Assembly (NCBI RefSeq): GCF_030815415.1 | Contig: NZ_JAUSWW010000001.1 | Coordinates: 10,168,001 to 10,232,000, forward strand | Direction: 5' to 3' | Source of the DNA: Streptomyces canus | GTDB lineage: Bacteria > Actinomycetota > Actinomycetes > Streptomycetales > Streptomycetaceae | DNA length: 64,000 bases | In this document: positions 44,690 to 53,802 of the stretch, piece after piece | How the letters are laid out: every line of letters starts with the position of its first letter | Numbering within the stretch: position 1 is the stretch's first letter | The notes under the pieces: generated by a model | Told to the model about the DNA's origin: nothing | Seen by the model: only the letters and a program-made list of their open reading frames with translations | Database searches by the model: none | Made by a program: the position numbers and the translations under genes

Positions 44690-45161
44690 CAGTGGCAAGC
44701 GGCTCGACCTGGACGTCGCAACGGCGGTGAGTTACGCGCTGCTGTTGGCCGTTCTCTGCGCCTCCAGGCCGGTGACCGAATACCCACAGTCCGCGATCGT
44801 CCGCCCCCGGGACCCGCTGCGCGCGGAGTTCCGCCTCGGCTTGGCGACCATGCTGGTCGCCTCACTCGCGCTGGGCGCTCTCCTGTCGCAGGTCTTCCAG
44901 TCGTGGTGGGGCTACGGCTACGGCGCCGGCATCATCGGACTTCCCGCCTTCGTCTTCGCTGTCCGAGGCTGCCGACGCTTCCTGGCATTCCGCCTGGACA
45001 CACCTGGACTGCCATGGCGACTTGGCCCGTTCCTGGACTGGTGCACCGACACGGGAGTCCTACGGGTGGAGGGCCGTGCTTACCAGTTCCGGCACAGGGA
45101 ACTGCAGGATTGGCTGGCGGCGAGACCACAGCCGTCCTCCACCCCTGCCGACGGCAACTGA
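44690..45161 (+). pseudogene. NACHT/STAND-type membrane protein, C-terminal fragment
   Basis: The frame has two membrane segments (LATMLVASLALGALLSQVF and GAGIIGLPAFVFAV) and ends PFLDWCTDTGVLRVEGRAYQFRHRELQDWLAARP. The last block is characteristic of the end of large Streptomyces NACHT-domain proteins (AYQFRHRELQDHLA). The NTPase part is lost. Confidence 0.6.
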
Positions 45162-45208
45162 ATTCCGCTCAGGTCGGCTGAGGGCCGTCCTGGCGCGCAA
45201 CTCGGCTG

Positions 45209-45330
45209 TTATGCCAGGTGCAGCGGCTCGCGCATCATCGAGGCGAACACGGGGGAATCGGCGAACGGCTGCTGCTCACCGATCTTCTCGTACCCCCAAC
45301 GCTCGTAAACGGCTTGGACCTTGCCGTCTC
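45209..45330 (-). pseudogene. GNAT acetyltransferase, C-terminal fragment
   Basis: VQAVYERWGYEKIGEQQPFADSPVFASMMREPLHLA is the final strand-helix part (LYERWGY) of GNAT proteins. Upstream sequence does not continue the domain. Confidence 0.55.
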
Positions 45331-45799
45331 CAGCCTTCCTCCTACAACCCGGCCCACAACAATCCGCGCCTGCAGCAGGCCTGACGGTGTATCCGCAGCT
45401 CACCACCCCTGAACAGGCATGGTCTGCAGCCCGACATCCCCTCTGCTCACCCCCACGCCCCCGATGAGACAAGGAGAAGGGAAGGGCGGGGACGGGTGGG
45501 GAGCGCCTCGGGGGATCGGGGCGCCGTCCGTCTCCTGGTTGCGCGTCGGCGGGGCCTCCGCGCTCGAGCGCCGGGCACAGCCAGGCACCACAGAGGAAGG
45601 GGGCCGCGGGGTGGCGGGCCTCGTTGCCTGTCCGTTGAGCCCGAGCGGGAGGCTCAGGTGCGACGCTCCATCAGCTCGGTTCGTCCCGTGACAGAGACAG
45701 CCGCTGTCCTGAGGCCGGCGAAGACGGCAGCCGCCTTCAGGCGCCCGAGACAAGGTGGCCCGCGGCGACGGTGTGGACGACAGCCGATTCGCCTTGCGA
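45331..45799. other. About 470 bases without a recognisable gene
   Basis: Several frames are open because of the high GC content, but none shows protein-family character. No regulatory structure was recognised. Confidence 0.4.
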
Positions 45800-47992
45800 T
45801 CAACCGTCTTGCTGCTGTGGGACCGCCGTGCCGCCGCACTGGGGGTGCTCGGTAGGGTGATCACCGGTTGTGGCAAGCTGCAGCGCTTGCGTCTGGCTCT
45901 GGCCGTTGTACTGGTTACCCATGGCCGATCCGGCGGCAGGCACGCAGGGTCGCGCCGCTGATCGGTCCTGACAGTCGCCCTGATGGGCCGGCGGCAGGTC
46001 TTGCGCAGCCGGTTCGTCTGACGCCTGGAGGGGAATGGCCGCCCGTTGGGCCTCGGGTGATGAACTGTTGCGGTTTGGGTGTGGTTGGGGGATGTGCATG
46101 CGGATGCGTGCTTTGCCTGCTCTTTTTGCTTCGTATATGGCTTTGTCGGCTTGGTTGAGGAGTTCGTCCGGTGTGACGCCGGGGCGGGCTACTGTCATGC
46201 CGATGGAGGCCGAGACGAGCGCCTCTTTGCCTGCGATCTCGTAGGGTTGTGCCAGGGCGGAGAGGATTCGCTCGGCGACGTCTCTGGCCTGCGGGGGGTG
46301 GGTCCCGGCCTCTCCCTCCAAGAGGGCGGCGAACTCGTCACCGCCGAGGCGGGCTACGGTGTCTTCGGCCCGTACGGATGCCTGGAGCCGACGTGCGGCG
46401 TGGACCAGGAGAGCGTCGCCGACCGCGTGTCCGGCCGAGTCGTTGACGGCCTTGAAGCCGTCCAGATCCACGAAGAGCACTGTGGGTGGGGCTGTGCGAG
46501 TGGTCCGTTTCCGCAGGGCGTGCGCGACTCGGTCGGCGAAGAGGGCCCGGTTGGGCAGTCCGGTGAGCGCGTCGTGGAAGGCCAGGTGCTCGAGTTGTTC
46601 CTGCAGGGCGAGCCGTTCGGTCACATCGCGACTGCTGAAGATCATTCCCTCGGTGTGGTGGCTGACTGTCGATTCGACGTGGCGCCAACGTCCGTCGGCG
46701 TGGCGGACCCGGCAAGACACGCGGCGGCCCGGGCCGCGGACGCCTGATGCGGCTTCCTGCCGCAGCGCCTCGACTGCCTGCATCAGCGGCATCACGTCCT
46801 CGGGGTGGCAGTACAGGGGCAGGCGGGCACCCAGCAGGTCCTCAGGCCGGTAGCCGAAGACGTGGTAGGCAGCAGGACTGACGTAGCGGACGCCGCCGTC
46901 CGGGCTGACGATGGTGATCACGTCGCAAGTGCCGTCGACCAGGGTGCGGTAATGAGCCTCCCGGGTGGTGGCTTCATGGGTGATACGCAGGTGGTCGGCG
47001 TGGATGACGCCTTGCCGGATACCAAGCGCGACCAGCAGCGAGCCCGCCAGGACCATGAGGGCCATGCCGGTTTGGCCGCCGACCATGGTGTGGACTGCCA
47101 GGGCCAGGGCACAGACGGCCACGGGCACGAAAGCGGCCACGACTCCGACGACGGGCATGAGGTGTTGGCCCACGTCCACGACACTGGTGCCTCCGGCCAG
47201 CCATGGGGCCACGGCGATGAGAACCAGGCCAGTGATCGAGCAGGCCGCCGCGCAAGGAATGCCGTACCAGGTGCCGGGGGCCGGCATGAGGATGCGCAGC
47301 ATGTCGCTTGCAGACAAAGCAACGAGGGCCAGGGCACCCACCGTTGTCGATGTGCGCTCAGGAGGCTTCAGCGCGTAGCGCAGTGCCACCAGAAGTCCGA
47401 AGACCAGGATGTCCGTCACCACGCGTGCCAGATCCTGCAAAGAACCGAACGCATCGCCGCTTCGGTCGGCGCGATGCAGCAGCAGCACCCAGCCCACGGT
47501 GAGCAGGGAGCCGGCGATCACCCATCCATCCAGGACTCGCCGCAGCCAGATCAGCGTCGTGCCGCGGTCCGCAACTGCGAGCACCAGTCCCGCGACCGCC
47601 ACCAACAGAGACAAGACGATTCCGGTGACCGCCAGCAGCTGGAGGACGAAGTGGACGCCACCAACGGGCTTTCCTCGAGAGGGAGAAAGCTGACTGACCA
47701 CGAGGTGGTGAAGGCCACCCGCTGCCGCAGAACCCGCAAAGAGTACGAGGCGAAGACGCACCCGTCCGGCGGCCTCCCTGGCACGCCCAAGGAGAGACAG
47801 GACGGCCAGACCATACGCAGCCGGCACTCCTACAACGACTGGGATGTACAGCGCCGCTGTCGCGCCCGCGCTCACTGCGGCGGCAAGCACAAATCCCAGC
47901 CACAGAGTCATGCCCCGCCCACAGACTGCCGATGACCAGCCGATACGAACGGCGCGCAACGAGCCCCAGCAGTTGACCTTGCTCAGCCTCAC
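45800..47992 (-). CDS. Membrane PAS-GGDEF diguanylate cyclase
   Basis: A 730-residue protein (GTG 47992; ATG 47911 possible). Residues about 25-340 contain eight to ten membrane segments. A PAS domain follows (AHYRTLVDGTCDVITIVSPDGGVRYVSPAAYHVFGY...), then a GGDEF domain from HLAFHDALTGLPNRALFADRV through VLFVDLDGFKAVNDSAGHAVGD to RLGGDEFA, with the intact active site GGDEF and the RxxD inhibition site (RAED) five residues before it. No EAL domain follows; the 90-residue tail is Gln/Pro/Ser-rich. It should make c-di-GMP, the regulator of Streptomyces development. Confidence 0.93.
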   Translation of the reverse strand: MRLSKVNCWGSLRAVRIGWSSAVCGRGMTLWLGFVLAAAVSAGATAALYIPVVVGVPAAYGLAVLSLLGRAREAAGRVRLRLVLFAGSAAAGGLHHLVVSQLSPSRGKPVGGVHFVLQLLAVTGIVLSLLVAVAGLVLAVADRGTTLIWLRRVLDGWVIAGSLLTVGWVLLLHRADRSGDAFGSLQDLARVVTDILVFGLLVALRYALKPPERTSTTVGALALVALSASDMLRILMPAPGTWYGIPCAAACSITGLVLIAVAPWLAGGTSVVDVGQHLMPVVGVVAAFVPVAVCALALAVHTMVGGQTGMALMVLAGSLLVALGIRQGVIHADHLRITHEATTREAHYRTLVDGTCDVITIVSPDGGVRYVSPAAYHVFGYRPEDLLGARLPLYCHPEDVMPLMQAVEALRQEAASGVRGPGRRVSCRVRHADGRWRHVESTVSHHTEGMIFSSRDVTERLALQEQLEHLAFHDALTGLPNRALFADRVAHALRKRTTRTAPPTVLFVDLDGFKAVNDSAGHAVGDALLVHAARRLQASVRAEDTVARLGGDEFAALLEGEAGTHPPQARDVAERILSALAQPYEIAGKEALVSASIGMTVARPGVTPDELLNQADKAIYEAKRAGKARIRMHIPQPHPNRNSSSPEAQRAAIPLQASDEPAAQDLPPAHQGDCQDRSAARPCVPAAGSAMGNQYNGQSQTQALQLATTGDHPTEHPQCGGTAVPQQQDG

Positions 47993-48272
47993 GCAAACCC
48001 CCGACGGTCATCAAGCCCAAAGAGGACAGGCACACCGTGTCCGGTCTGCTCCAGTCGAGAAGAGGATAGGAGCATGTCTAGCGGATATCCCTGTTAAAGG
48101 TAGTAAGTTCACCTGAAGAAAGGGTTTACCTCCCTGACACCCTGCCAGTTGCTATTCAAACCGCGCTCCATGGCGCCTCGCGGCAGCCAGGAAACGTGGA
48201 CGGTGAGGTTCCCCCGAGATGCGGAGGAAGTTGACAGCGGGTCAGATGGGACTCATGAGAGGACCTGTGACC

Positions 48273-48581
48273 ATGGCTGCACCCCGGAAATACTCGCTCG
48301 AGTTGCGTGAGCGTGCGGTACGGATGTACCGCACCACCGAGCCGAAGCCGCAGATCAAGAAGCTGGCCGTCGACCTCGGCGTGCACCCCGAGGCCCTGCG
48401 CGGCTGGATCCGCCAGGCCGAGGCGGACGCCGGCGAACGCGACGACCGTCTCACCACCGACGAACGCGCCGAGCTCGCGGCCCTGCGCAAGGAGAACGTC
48501 CAGCTCAAGCGGGCAAACGACGTCCTGCGGACGGCCTCGGCTTTTTTCGCGGCGCAACTCGACCCGACCCGGCCCAGGTGA
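48273..48581 (+). CDS. IS3-family OrfA
   Basis: A 102-residue protein starting MAAPRKYSLELRERAVRMYR, a Tnp_1/HTH_8 domain (IKKLAVDLGVHPEALRGWIRQ) and a leucine-zipper-like helix (ELAALRKENVQLKRANDVL). It overlaps OrfB by four bases, where frameshifting would join the two. Confidence 0.88.
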   Translation: MAAPRKYSLELRERAVRMYRTTEPKPQIKKLAVDLGVHPEALRGWIRQAEADAGERDDRLTTDERAELAALRKENVQLKRANDVLRTASAFFAAQLDPTRPR

Positions 48582-49041
48582 CGGCGCTCGTTGACGAGCA
48601 TCCCCGCCTGGGAGTCGAGTGCGTCCTGCGGGAACTGCACATCGCCTCCTCCACCTACTACCGCTGGCGCCGCGCGGAGAAGGAGCCGTGCGAACGGCGG
48701 CGCCGCGACGTCGAACTGACCGAGCGGATCAAGGAGATCCACGCGGAGTACGGCGGCAATTACGGTTCGCCGCGCGTGCACGCCGTCCTCAAACGCGAGG
48801 GCGTCTGCGTGGGCCGCAAGCGGGTCGAGCGCCTGATGCGCGAGGCCGACATCGCGGGGATCAGCCCGCGGCGCAAGGGCTTCACGCGCCGCGATCCCAA
48901 GGCCAGCCTCGCCCCGGACCTGGTCAACCGGGACGGGTGCAGATCTTCCGAGGGTGCCTCGTTGGGGTGATTCGCAGAGGTTCGGGATGTAGCTGGTCGT
49001 GCCGACTCCTACCGTCGCCGGGGTCGAGCCCGCCGTGAGGC

Positions 49042-49572
49042 GTGCGGGTGCTGAGCGAGGGTGGGTGTGATGTGCCGTCGTTGATGGAGGCGTTGGAGGC
49101 CAGGCGGGCTGAGGTGCTGGGCGAGGCCGAGCGGCTGCGTGAGCAGATCGCCGGTCTGTCCGAAGAGTTGTCGCGGGCCGAGGAGCGGCTGGCGCGGTTG
49201 CAGATCGCGCGCGAGACGGTGGAGGAGGTGCTGGCCGCGCCGTCTTCGCCGGTGCCGGACGCGGAAGCCGCGGGTGGGGGTGCGGACGCCGCGGGTGGGG
49301 GTGCCGGCGGGGTAGCTGTGGCGTTGGTGAAGGCCGAGGCAGGGCTCGACGTGACGGTGATGTCGCCGGAGTACCAGGGGATCATCGCTTTGTTCGCGAC
49401 CTCGGGGGCGGCGATGCGCTGCAAAGAGGTCTGCCAGCACCTGGGTCTGGGGACCGAGCCGCGGCATGTCGAGGGGATGCGCTCGAAGCTGAAGAGGCTC
49501 GTGGAGCGCGGGATCCTGGCGGAGCCTTCGTCCGGGCTGTTCAAGGTCGACGGCAGGAAGCAGGGATGGTGA
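49042..49572 (+). CDS. ISKra4 companion protein (coiled coil plus winged helix)
   Basis: A 176-residue protein (GTG 49042; ATG 49084 possible). Residues 15-70 are a strong coiled coil (LEARRAEVLGEAERLREQIA...), a glycine/alanine-rich linker follows, and the last 70 residues (MSPEYQGIIALFATSGAAMR...GMRSKLKRLVERGILAEPSSGLFKV) form a winged-helix-like domain. It overlaps the transposase start by seven bases. The same domain plan occurs next to the IS5-family transposase at 16661. Confidence 0.8.
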   Translation: MRVLSEGGCDVPSLMEALEARRAEVLGEAERLREQIAGLSEELSRAEERLARLQIARETVEEVLAAPSSPVPDAEAAGGGADAAGGGAGGVAVALVKAEAGLDVTVMSPEYQGIIALFATSGAAMRCKEVCQHLGLGTEPRHVEGMRSKLKRLVERGILAEPSSGLFKVDGRKQGW

Positions 49573-51117
49573 GCGTGGTGGGGCCGGCCCAGGCTTCGCT
49601 CGCAGAGTGTGAGGACGCCTTCGCCGCCTCGGCGAGTCTGTTCGCCGCGGCGTGCGCGGAGCTGGCGGCCCCTCAGGCGGCGGTGATGACACATGCACAG
49701 TTGGAGGATCTGCTGGGTGCGCGGATGCGCGAGGTCACCCGGCAGTTGTTCCAGGACCACCTGACCCTGCGGGCCAGGGACGAGGTGCGCCGTGAGGAGG
49801 TCGTGGACGCCGCCGGTGTCGGACGCTCAAGGATCGAGCGGGGTCGGCACCGGATTCTGGCCACGGTGTTCGGCAAGGTCACCGTGGTCCGGATCGCCTA
49901 CCGCGGCGCGGGCGTGGCGGACCTACACCCGGCCGACGCGTTACTGAACCTTCCAGACGCAATGCACTCGCACGGGCTGGCCAGGCTCGCCGCGATCGAG
50001 TCCGCCCGCGGCAGTTTCGCCGACGCCTGCGAGCGGATCAACGCCGTCACCGGCTCCGGAATCGGGCACCGGCAGGTCCAGGAACTCGCCGTCGGCGCCG
50101 CAGTCGACATCGACGCGTTCTACGACGCCGTCGTGCCGGCTCCCTGCACCGACACCACGCCGCTGATCTTGTCGGTCGACGGCAAGGGCGTGGTGATAAG
50201 ACCCGAAGCACTGCGTGAGGACACCGCGAAGGCTGCAGCCGCCAAGGGAGGCAACGCGATGAAGACCCGGCTGGCGTCCGGGGAGAAACACGGCAGGAAA
50301 CGGATGGCCACCCTGGGAGCCGTCTACGATGCCGAGCCCGCGCCGCGCACGGTGGACGACATCTTCGCCGACCCCGACCGGCAAGACGACGCCGGCCACG
50401 GCGCGGCGCCCGAGCGCCGCCAGGGGCCGAAGGCCCGGTCGAAGTGGTTGTGCGGTTCGGTGACCGACACCGCCGTGCAGGTGGTGTCGGCCGTGTTTGA
50501 CCAGCGCGGAGCACCGCGACCCCGGCCACCGCCGTTGCTGGGTCGTCCTGGTCGACGGGGCCCGCCATCAGATCGACCTCATCAAGGCCGAAGCGCGGCA
50601 GCGCGGCGTGGACGTCCACATCATCGTCGACCTGATCCACGTGCTCGAATATCTGTGGCGAGCGGCCTGGTGCCTGCACGACAGCGGCGATGCCTCCGCC
50701 GAGAGCTGGGTCGCCCGTCACGCCCGCGTTCTGTTGGGCGGCGGCGTGCAGCAGACCGTCGCCGCACTCGAGGAAGCCGCCCGCGCCGCCGGACTGCGTG
50801 GCGCCCAGCGCAAGGGCATCGACGAGGCCGTGAACTACCTATCCGGCAAGGCCGAGCACCTGCGCTACGACACCGCCCTTGAACGCGGCTGGCCGATCGC
50901 CACCGGAATCATCGAGGGAGCATGCCGGCACCTGGTCAAAGACCGCCTGGACATCACCGGCGCCCGCTGGGGCCTGTCCGGAGCTGAAGCCGTGCTCAAG
51001 CTGCGTGCCGTCCGCGCCAACGGCGACTTCGACGCCTACTGGACCTGGCACCAGCAGCAGGAGTTCATCCGCAACCACCAGACGCGCTACCGCGACCAGG
51101 TCATACCCACCGCCTGA
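49566..51117 (+). pseudogene. ISKra4-family transposase, frameshifted
   Basis: The first frame starts MVSVVGPAQASLAECEDAFA and includes LILSVDGKGVVIRPEAL (first Asp). At 50502 an extra C (CCAGCGCGG; copy 2 has CCAGGCGG) shifts the frame; RRCWVVLVDGARHQIDLI (second Asp) and WPIATGIIEGACRHLVKDRLDITGARWGLSGAEAVLKLRAV (Glu) follow in the other frame to 51117. The C-terminus missing from copy 2 is present here. Confidence 0.92.
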
Positions 51118-51739
51118 TCGACAGCACCCTCATTGGATCTGCACCCAACCGGGACTTCACCGCACCGGCGCCGAACCGGTTGTGGGTCACCGACCTCACG
51201 ATGGTCTCCACCGGCGAGGGACCGTTGTGGCTCTCCGCGATCAGGGACGCCTTCTCCCGCCGGGTGGTCGCGTGGGAGACCTCCGACCGCGCGGACGCCG
51301 ACCTGGTCCTGACCACGCTGGAGTACGCGCTCGCGTCCCGCGAGGTCGAGCCGGGCAAGCTCATCCATCACGCCGACCACGGCTGTCAGTACACGTCCAT
51401 CAAGCTCACAACTCGGCTGATGCGAGCGGGAGTTGAGGCATCCATGGGCTCCGTCGGGGACTCGTACGATAACGCCCTCGCGGCGAACCTCTGGATGCTC
51501 ATCAAAAAACGAGGGTCTCCGTGGCCGCACTTTCACCACGAGGGCCGAGGCGAATCTCGCGCTCTTCGAGTACATCGACGGCTTCTATAACTCCCGCCGC
51601 ATCCAGGAGCGGCTCGGCTTCCTCAACGCCGAGCAGGCGACGGCCGAACCAACGAATCTGAACACCCGTCAACCCCTGCTGACCAGCTGATCAGCGGTTC
51701 CCGCACGACGGGGGAACCTCAGATCGACAGTCCTGCACC

Positions 51740-52090
51740 GGCTATGCCGACGGGCGAGGACGCCACTTTATCCTGATGACTCGCCCGCTGCAGGAGATCC
51801 AGAACCGTGCACGCATCGAACAGGAAACTCTTGCCTGGCGGGCCCGCTACGCGATGCGCGCAGGCTGCGAGGCCACCGTCTCCGAGACCGTCCACGCCCA
51901 TGGCCTGCGCCAATGCCGCTACCGAGGGCTGGCGTAGTGCACGTGCAACACGTCCTCACCGCCGCCGGGGCCAACGTCGTCCGACTCAGCGGATACTTTC
52001 CACCCGGAACTGCACCCCCCAGAGCCGCGCGGCCCCTCACCCCGTTTCAACGGCTCTGCCAGAACAGCACCGCACAACGCGGCAGTTGAC
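51740..52090 (+). pseudogene. IS1182-family transposase, C-terminal fragment
   Basis: RPLQEIQNRARIEQETLAWRARYAMRAGCEATVSETVHAHGLRQCRYRGLA and, after a frameshift near 51937, HVQHVLTAAGANVVRLSGYF match the C-terminal region of IS1182-family transposases (RYAxRAGVEGTISQ...RYRGLxKT.LQH). The element's right end must lie within the last bases before IS110 copy 3. Confidence 0.7.
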
Positions 52091-52125
52091 CAACCTCACC
52101 AAAGATCGCCAACAGCGTCCGAAAA

Positions 52126-52382
52126 TCTTGCCAGGAACGGGGATGGCTGCGCTGATCACCTCGGGTGAGAGAAAATGGGGTGGGTGCCCCGGTCACGCCG
52201 ATGGCTCTGCGATGCCGGTGAGCTCGTTTGTCCAGGATGGCAATGGGGGTCGCGCTGGGGACCACGGTTTGTTGCCAAGGCAGTGATCCGCTGCCGGGAG
52301 CACGCGTGTCAGATTCCGCTTCTTTCCCTGATCCCTCCGGGGTTCCCGCCAGGTTTTCGCTACGGGTGTTCAGGAGCGGGCG
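52126..52382 (+). ncRNA. Candidate bridge RNA region of IS110 copy 3
   Basis: The same 257-base non-coding left end as in copies 1 and 2 precedes the recombinase gene. Confidence 0.5.
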
Positions 52383-53645
52383 ATGAGTCGGCAGGACGTG
52401 AAGGACGAGGTCATCCATCTGCGGTCCGCGGGAGTGGACCTGGGCAAGCGGTTCCTGCTCGCCTGCGTGCGAACGCCCAGTACGACTCGGGCGGGAACAT
52501 GGAGCCTGGAGACCGAACGGTTCGGCACCACCCGGTCCGAACTACGTCGGCTCCTGGCCTGGCTGGTGGAACGCCAGGTCGACGTGGTGGTCATGGAAGC
52601 AACGGCCGACTACTGGCGCGGGGTCTACTACCTGCTACAGCCGCAGCTGAACCTGATGCTGGTCAATCCCTCTCACCTGAAGGGGATCAGGGGCCGCAAG
52701 AGCGATCCGAGCGACGCCGCGTTCCTGGCCCGGGCCGGCGCGTCGGGAATGGTGATGGCGTCCTTCGTCCCCGGCCGCATGGTGCGGGAACTGCGTGACC
52801 TGACCCGGCGCCGCACCGAACTCCTGCGTTCTGCGGGTCGGGAGATCCAGCGGCTGGAGAAGGAGCTGGAGGACACCGGGATGAAGCTCACCTCCGTGCT
52901 GACCGATGTGGCCGGGAAGACCGGACGGACGATCCTGGCAGCCCTGGTCGCCGGTGAACGCGACCGTGAACGCCTTGCGGATCTTGCCGTCGGCAAGGCC
53001 CGTGCCAAGATCCCCGCCCTGATCGAGGCACTGGACGGCGACTTCACCGACCACCACGCCTTCATGGTCCAGCACTACCTGGACGAGGCGGACCGGTTCA
53101 AGGAGACGGTCGCTGTCTTCGACACCCGTATCGCCACCCTGCTTAGCGAGCACGAGCACGACCTGGACCTCCTGGACACTGTTCCCGGCATCGGGCGCAT
53201 GGCGGCAGAGATCGTCTTCGCCGAAACCGGCGGAGACATGAGCCAGTTCGCCACGGCCCATCACCTCGCCTCCTGGATCGGGGTCTGCCCGGGGCAGAAC
53301 GAGTCGGCAGGGGTGAACAAGTCCGGCCGGACCCGGCACGGCAACACCAATCTCAAACGCGTGCTCGGAGTCGCCGCGCTGGCCGCCATCAGAAGCAGGG
53401 ACACCTATCTCGCCGTGTTCTTCCGCCGGATCTCGGCACGGCGAGGTGGCAAACGGGCACTGGTCGCGGTCATGCACAAGATCGCCATCGCTGTCTGGCA
53501 CGTGCTCCACGACCACGTCCCCTACCTCGAACTGGGCGCGGACTATTTCACCCGCCGCGATCCAGCACGCGCCATGCGCCGCATGCTGAAGGAAGCCAAC
53601 ACTCTCGGCCTGACCATCCGCTTCGAACCCGTCGCCACGGCCTGA
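52383..53645 (+). CDS. IS110-family DEDD recombinase
   Basis: A 420-residue protein identical in sequence to the one of copy 1, with all DEDD and C-terminal serine-region motifs. An AGGAGCGGGCG ribosome site precedes the ATG. Confidence 0.93.
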   Translation: MSRQDVKDEVIHLRSAGVDLGKRFLLACVRTPSTTRAGTWSLETERFGTTRSELRRLLAWLVERQVDVVVMEATADYWRGVYYLLQPQLNLMLVNPSHLKGIRGRKSDPSDAAFLARAGASGMVMASFVPGRMVRELRDLTRRRTELLRSAGREIQRLEKELEDTGMKLTSVLTDVAGKTGRTILAALVAGERDRERLADLAVGKARAKIPALIEALDGDFTDHHAFMVQHYLDEADRFKETVAVFDTRIATLLSEHEHDLDLLDTVPGIGRMAAEIVFAETGGDMSQFATAHHLASWIGVCPGQNESAGVNKSGRTRHGNTNLKRVLGVAALAAIRSRDTYLAVFFRRISARRGGKRALVAVMHKIAIAVWHVLHDHVPYLELGADYFTRRDPARAMRRMLKEANTLGLTIRFEPVATA

Positions 53646-53802
53646 CCACCGAGCTCAACCGCAGGTTCTTTTCGTGTCAGGGCCACGTTCACTTGTACGC
53701 GGACAATCTCGGCCCCGCCGCACGTCACCCGGCGCGTTTGAGGCGGAATGCAGCGGCGCATCCTTCCTCCATCGTCGGCGGTCGAGGTGGAAGCGGTGGG
53801 GG

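Larger units (their letters stand above)
48935..51146 (+). mobile_element. ISKra4-family element, copy 1
   Basis: The ends GGGTGCAGATC (48935) and GATCTGCACCC (51146) are flanked by the 9-base duplication AACCGGGAC (48926-48934 and 51147-51155). It is 2212 bp with a companion ORF and a transposase. Confidence 0.95.
48578..51690 (+). pseudogene. IS3-family OrfB, interrupted and mutated
   Basis: The first part (VDEHPRLGVECVLRELHIASSTYYRWRRA...KASLAPDLVN) is cut at 48934 by the ISKra4 element and resumes at 51147 with RDFTAPAPNRLWVTDLTMV (first Asp) and HHADHGCQYTS (second Asp). In SYDNALAANLWML the usual catalytic Glu (ALAENLW) is Ala. A run of six A at about 51502-51507 has one base too many, so the end (TFTTRAEANLALFEYIDGFYNSRRIQERLGFL) is in another frame. 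Confidence 0.9.
48204..51721 (+). mobile_element. IS3-family element 1, interrupted by ISKra4
   Basis: The ends TGAGGTTCCCCCG (48204) and its complement (ending 51721) are inverted repeats. About 1.3 kb of IS3 sequence remains once the nested element and one target repeat are removed. The flanking trinucleotides CGG and GAT do not match. Confidence 0.88.
52126..53685 (+). mobile_element. IS110-family element, copy 3
   Basis: It is 1560 bp with the same ends as copies 1 and 2, inserted about 36 bases beyond the stop of the IS1182 fragment, i.e. at or inside that element's end. Confidence 0.92.

Noticed and set aside
46805..47935. 376-codon plus-strand frame opposite the GGDEF gene
   Set aside because: It is His/Gln/Asp-rich antisense sequence; the minus strand has clear PAS and GGDEF domains.
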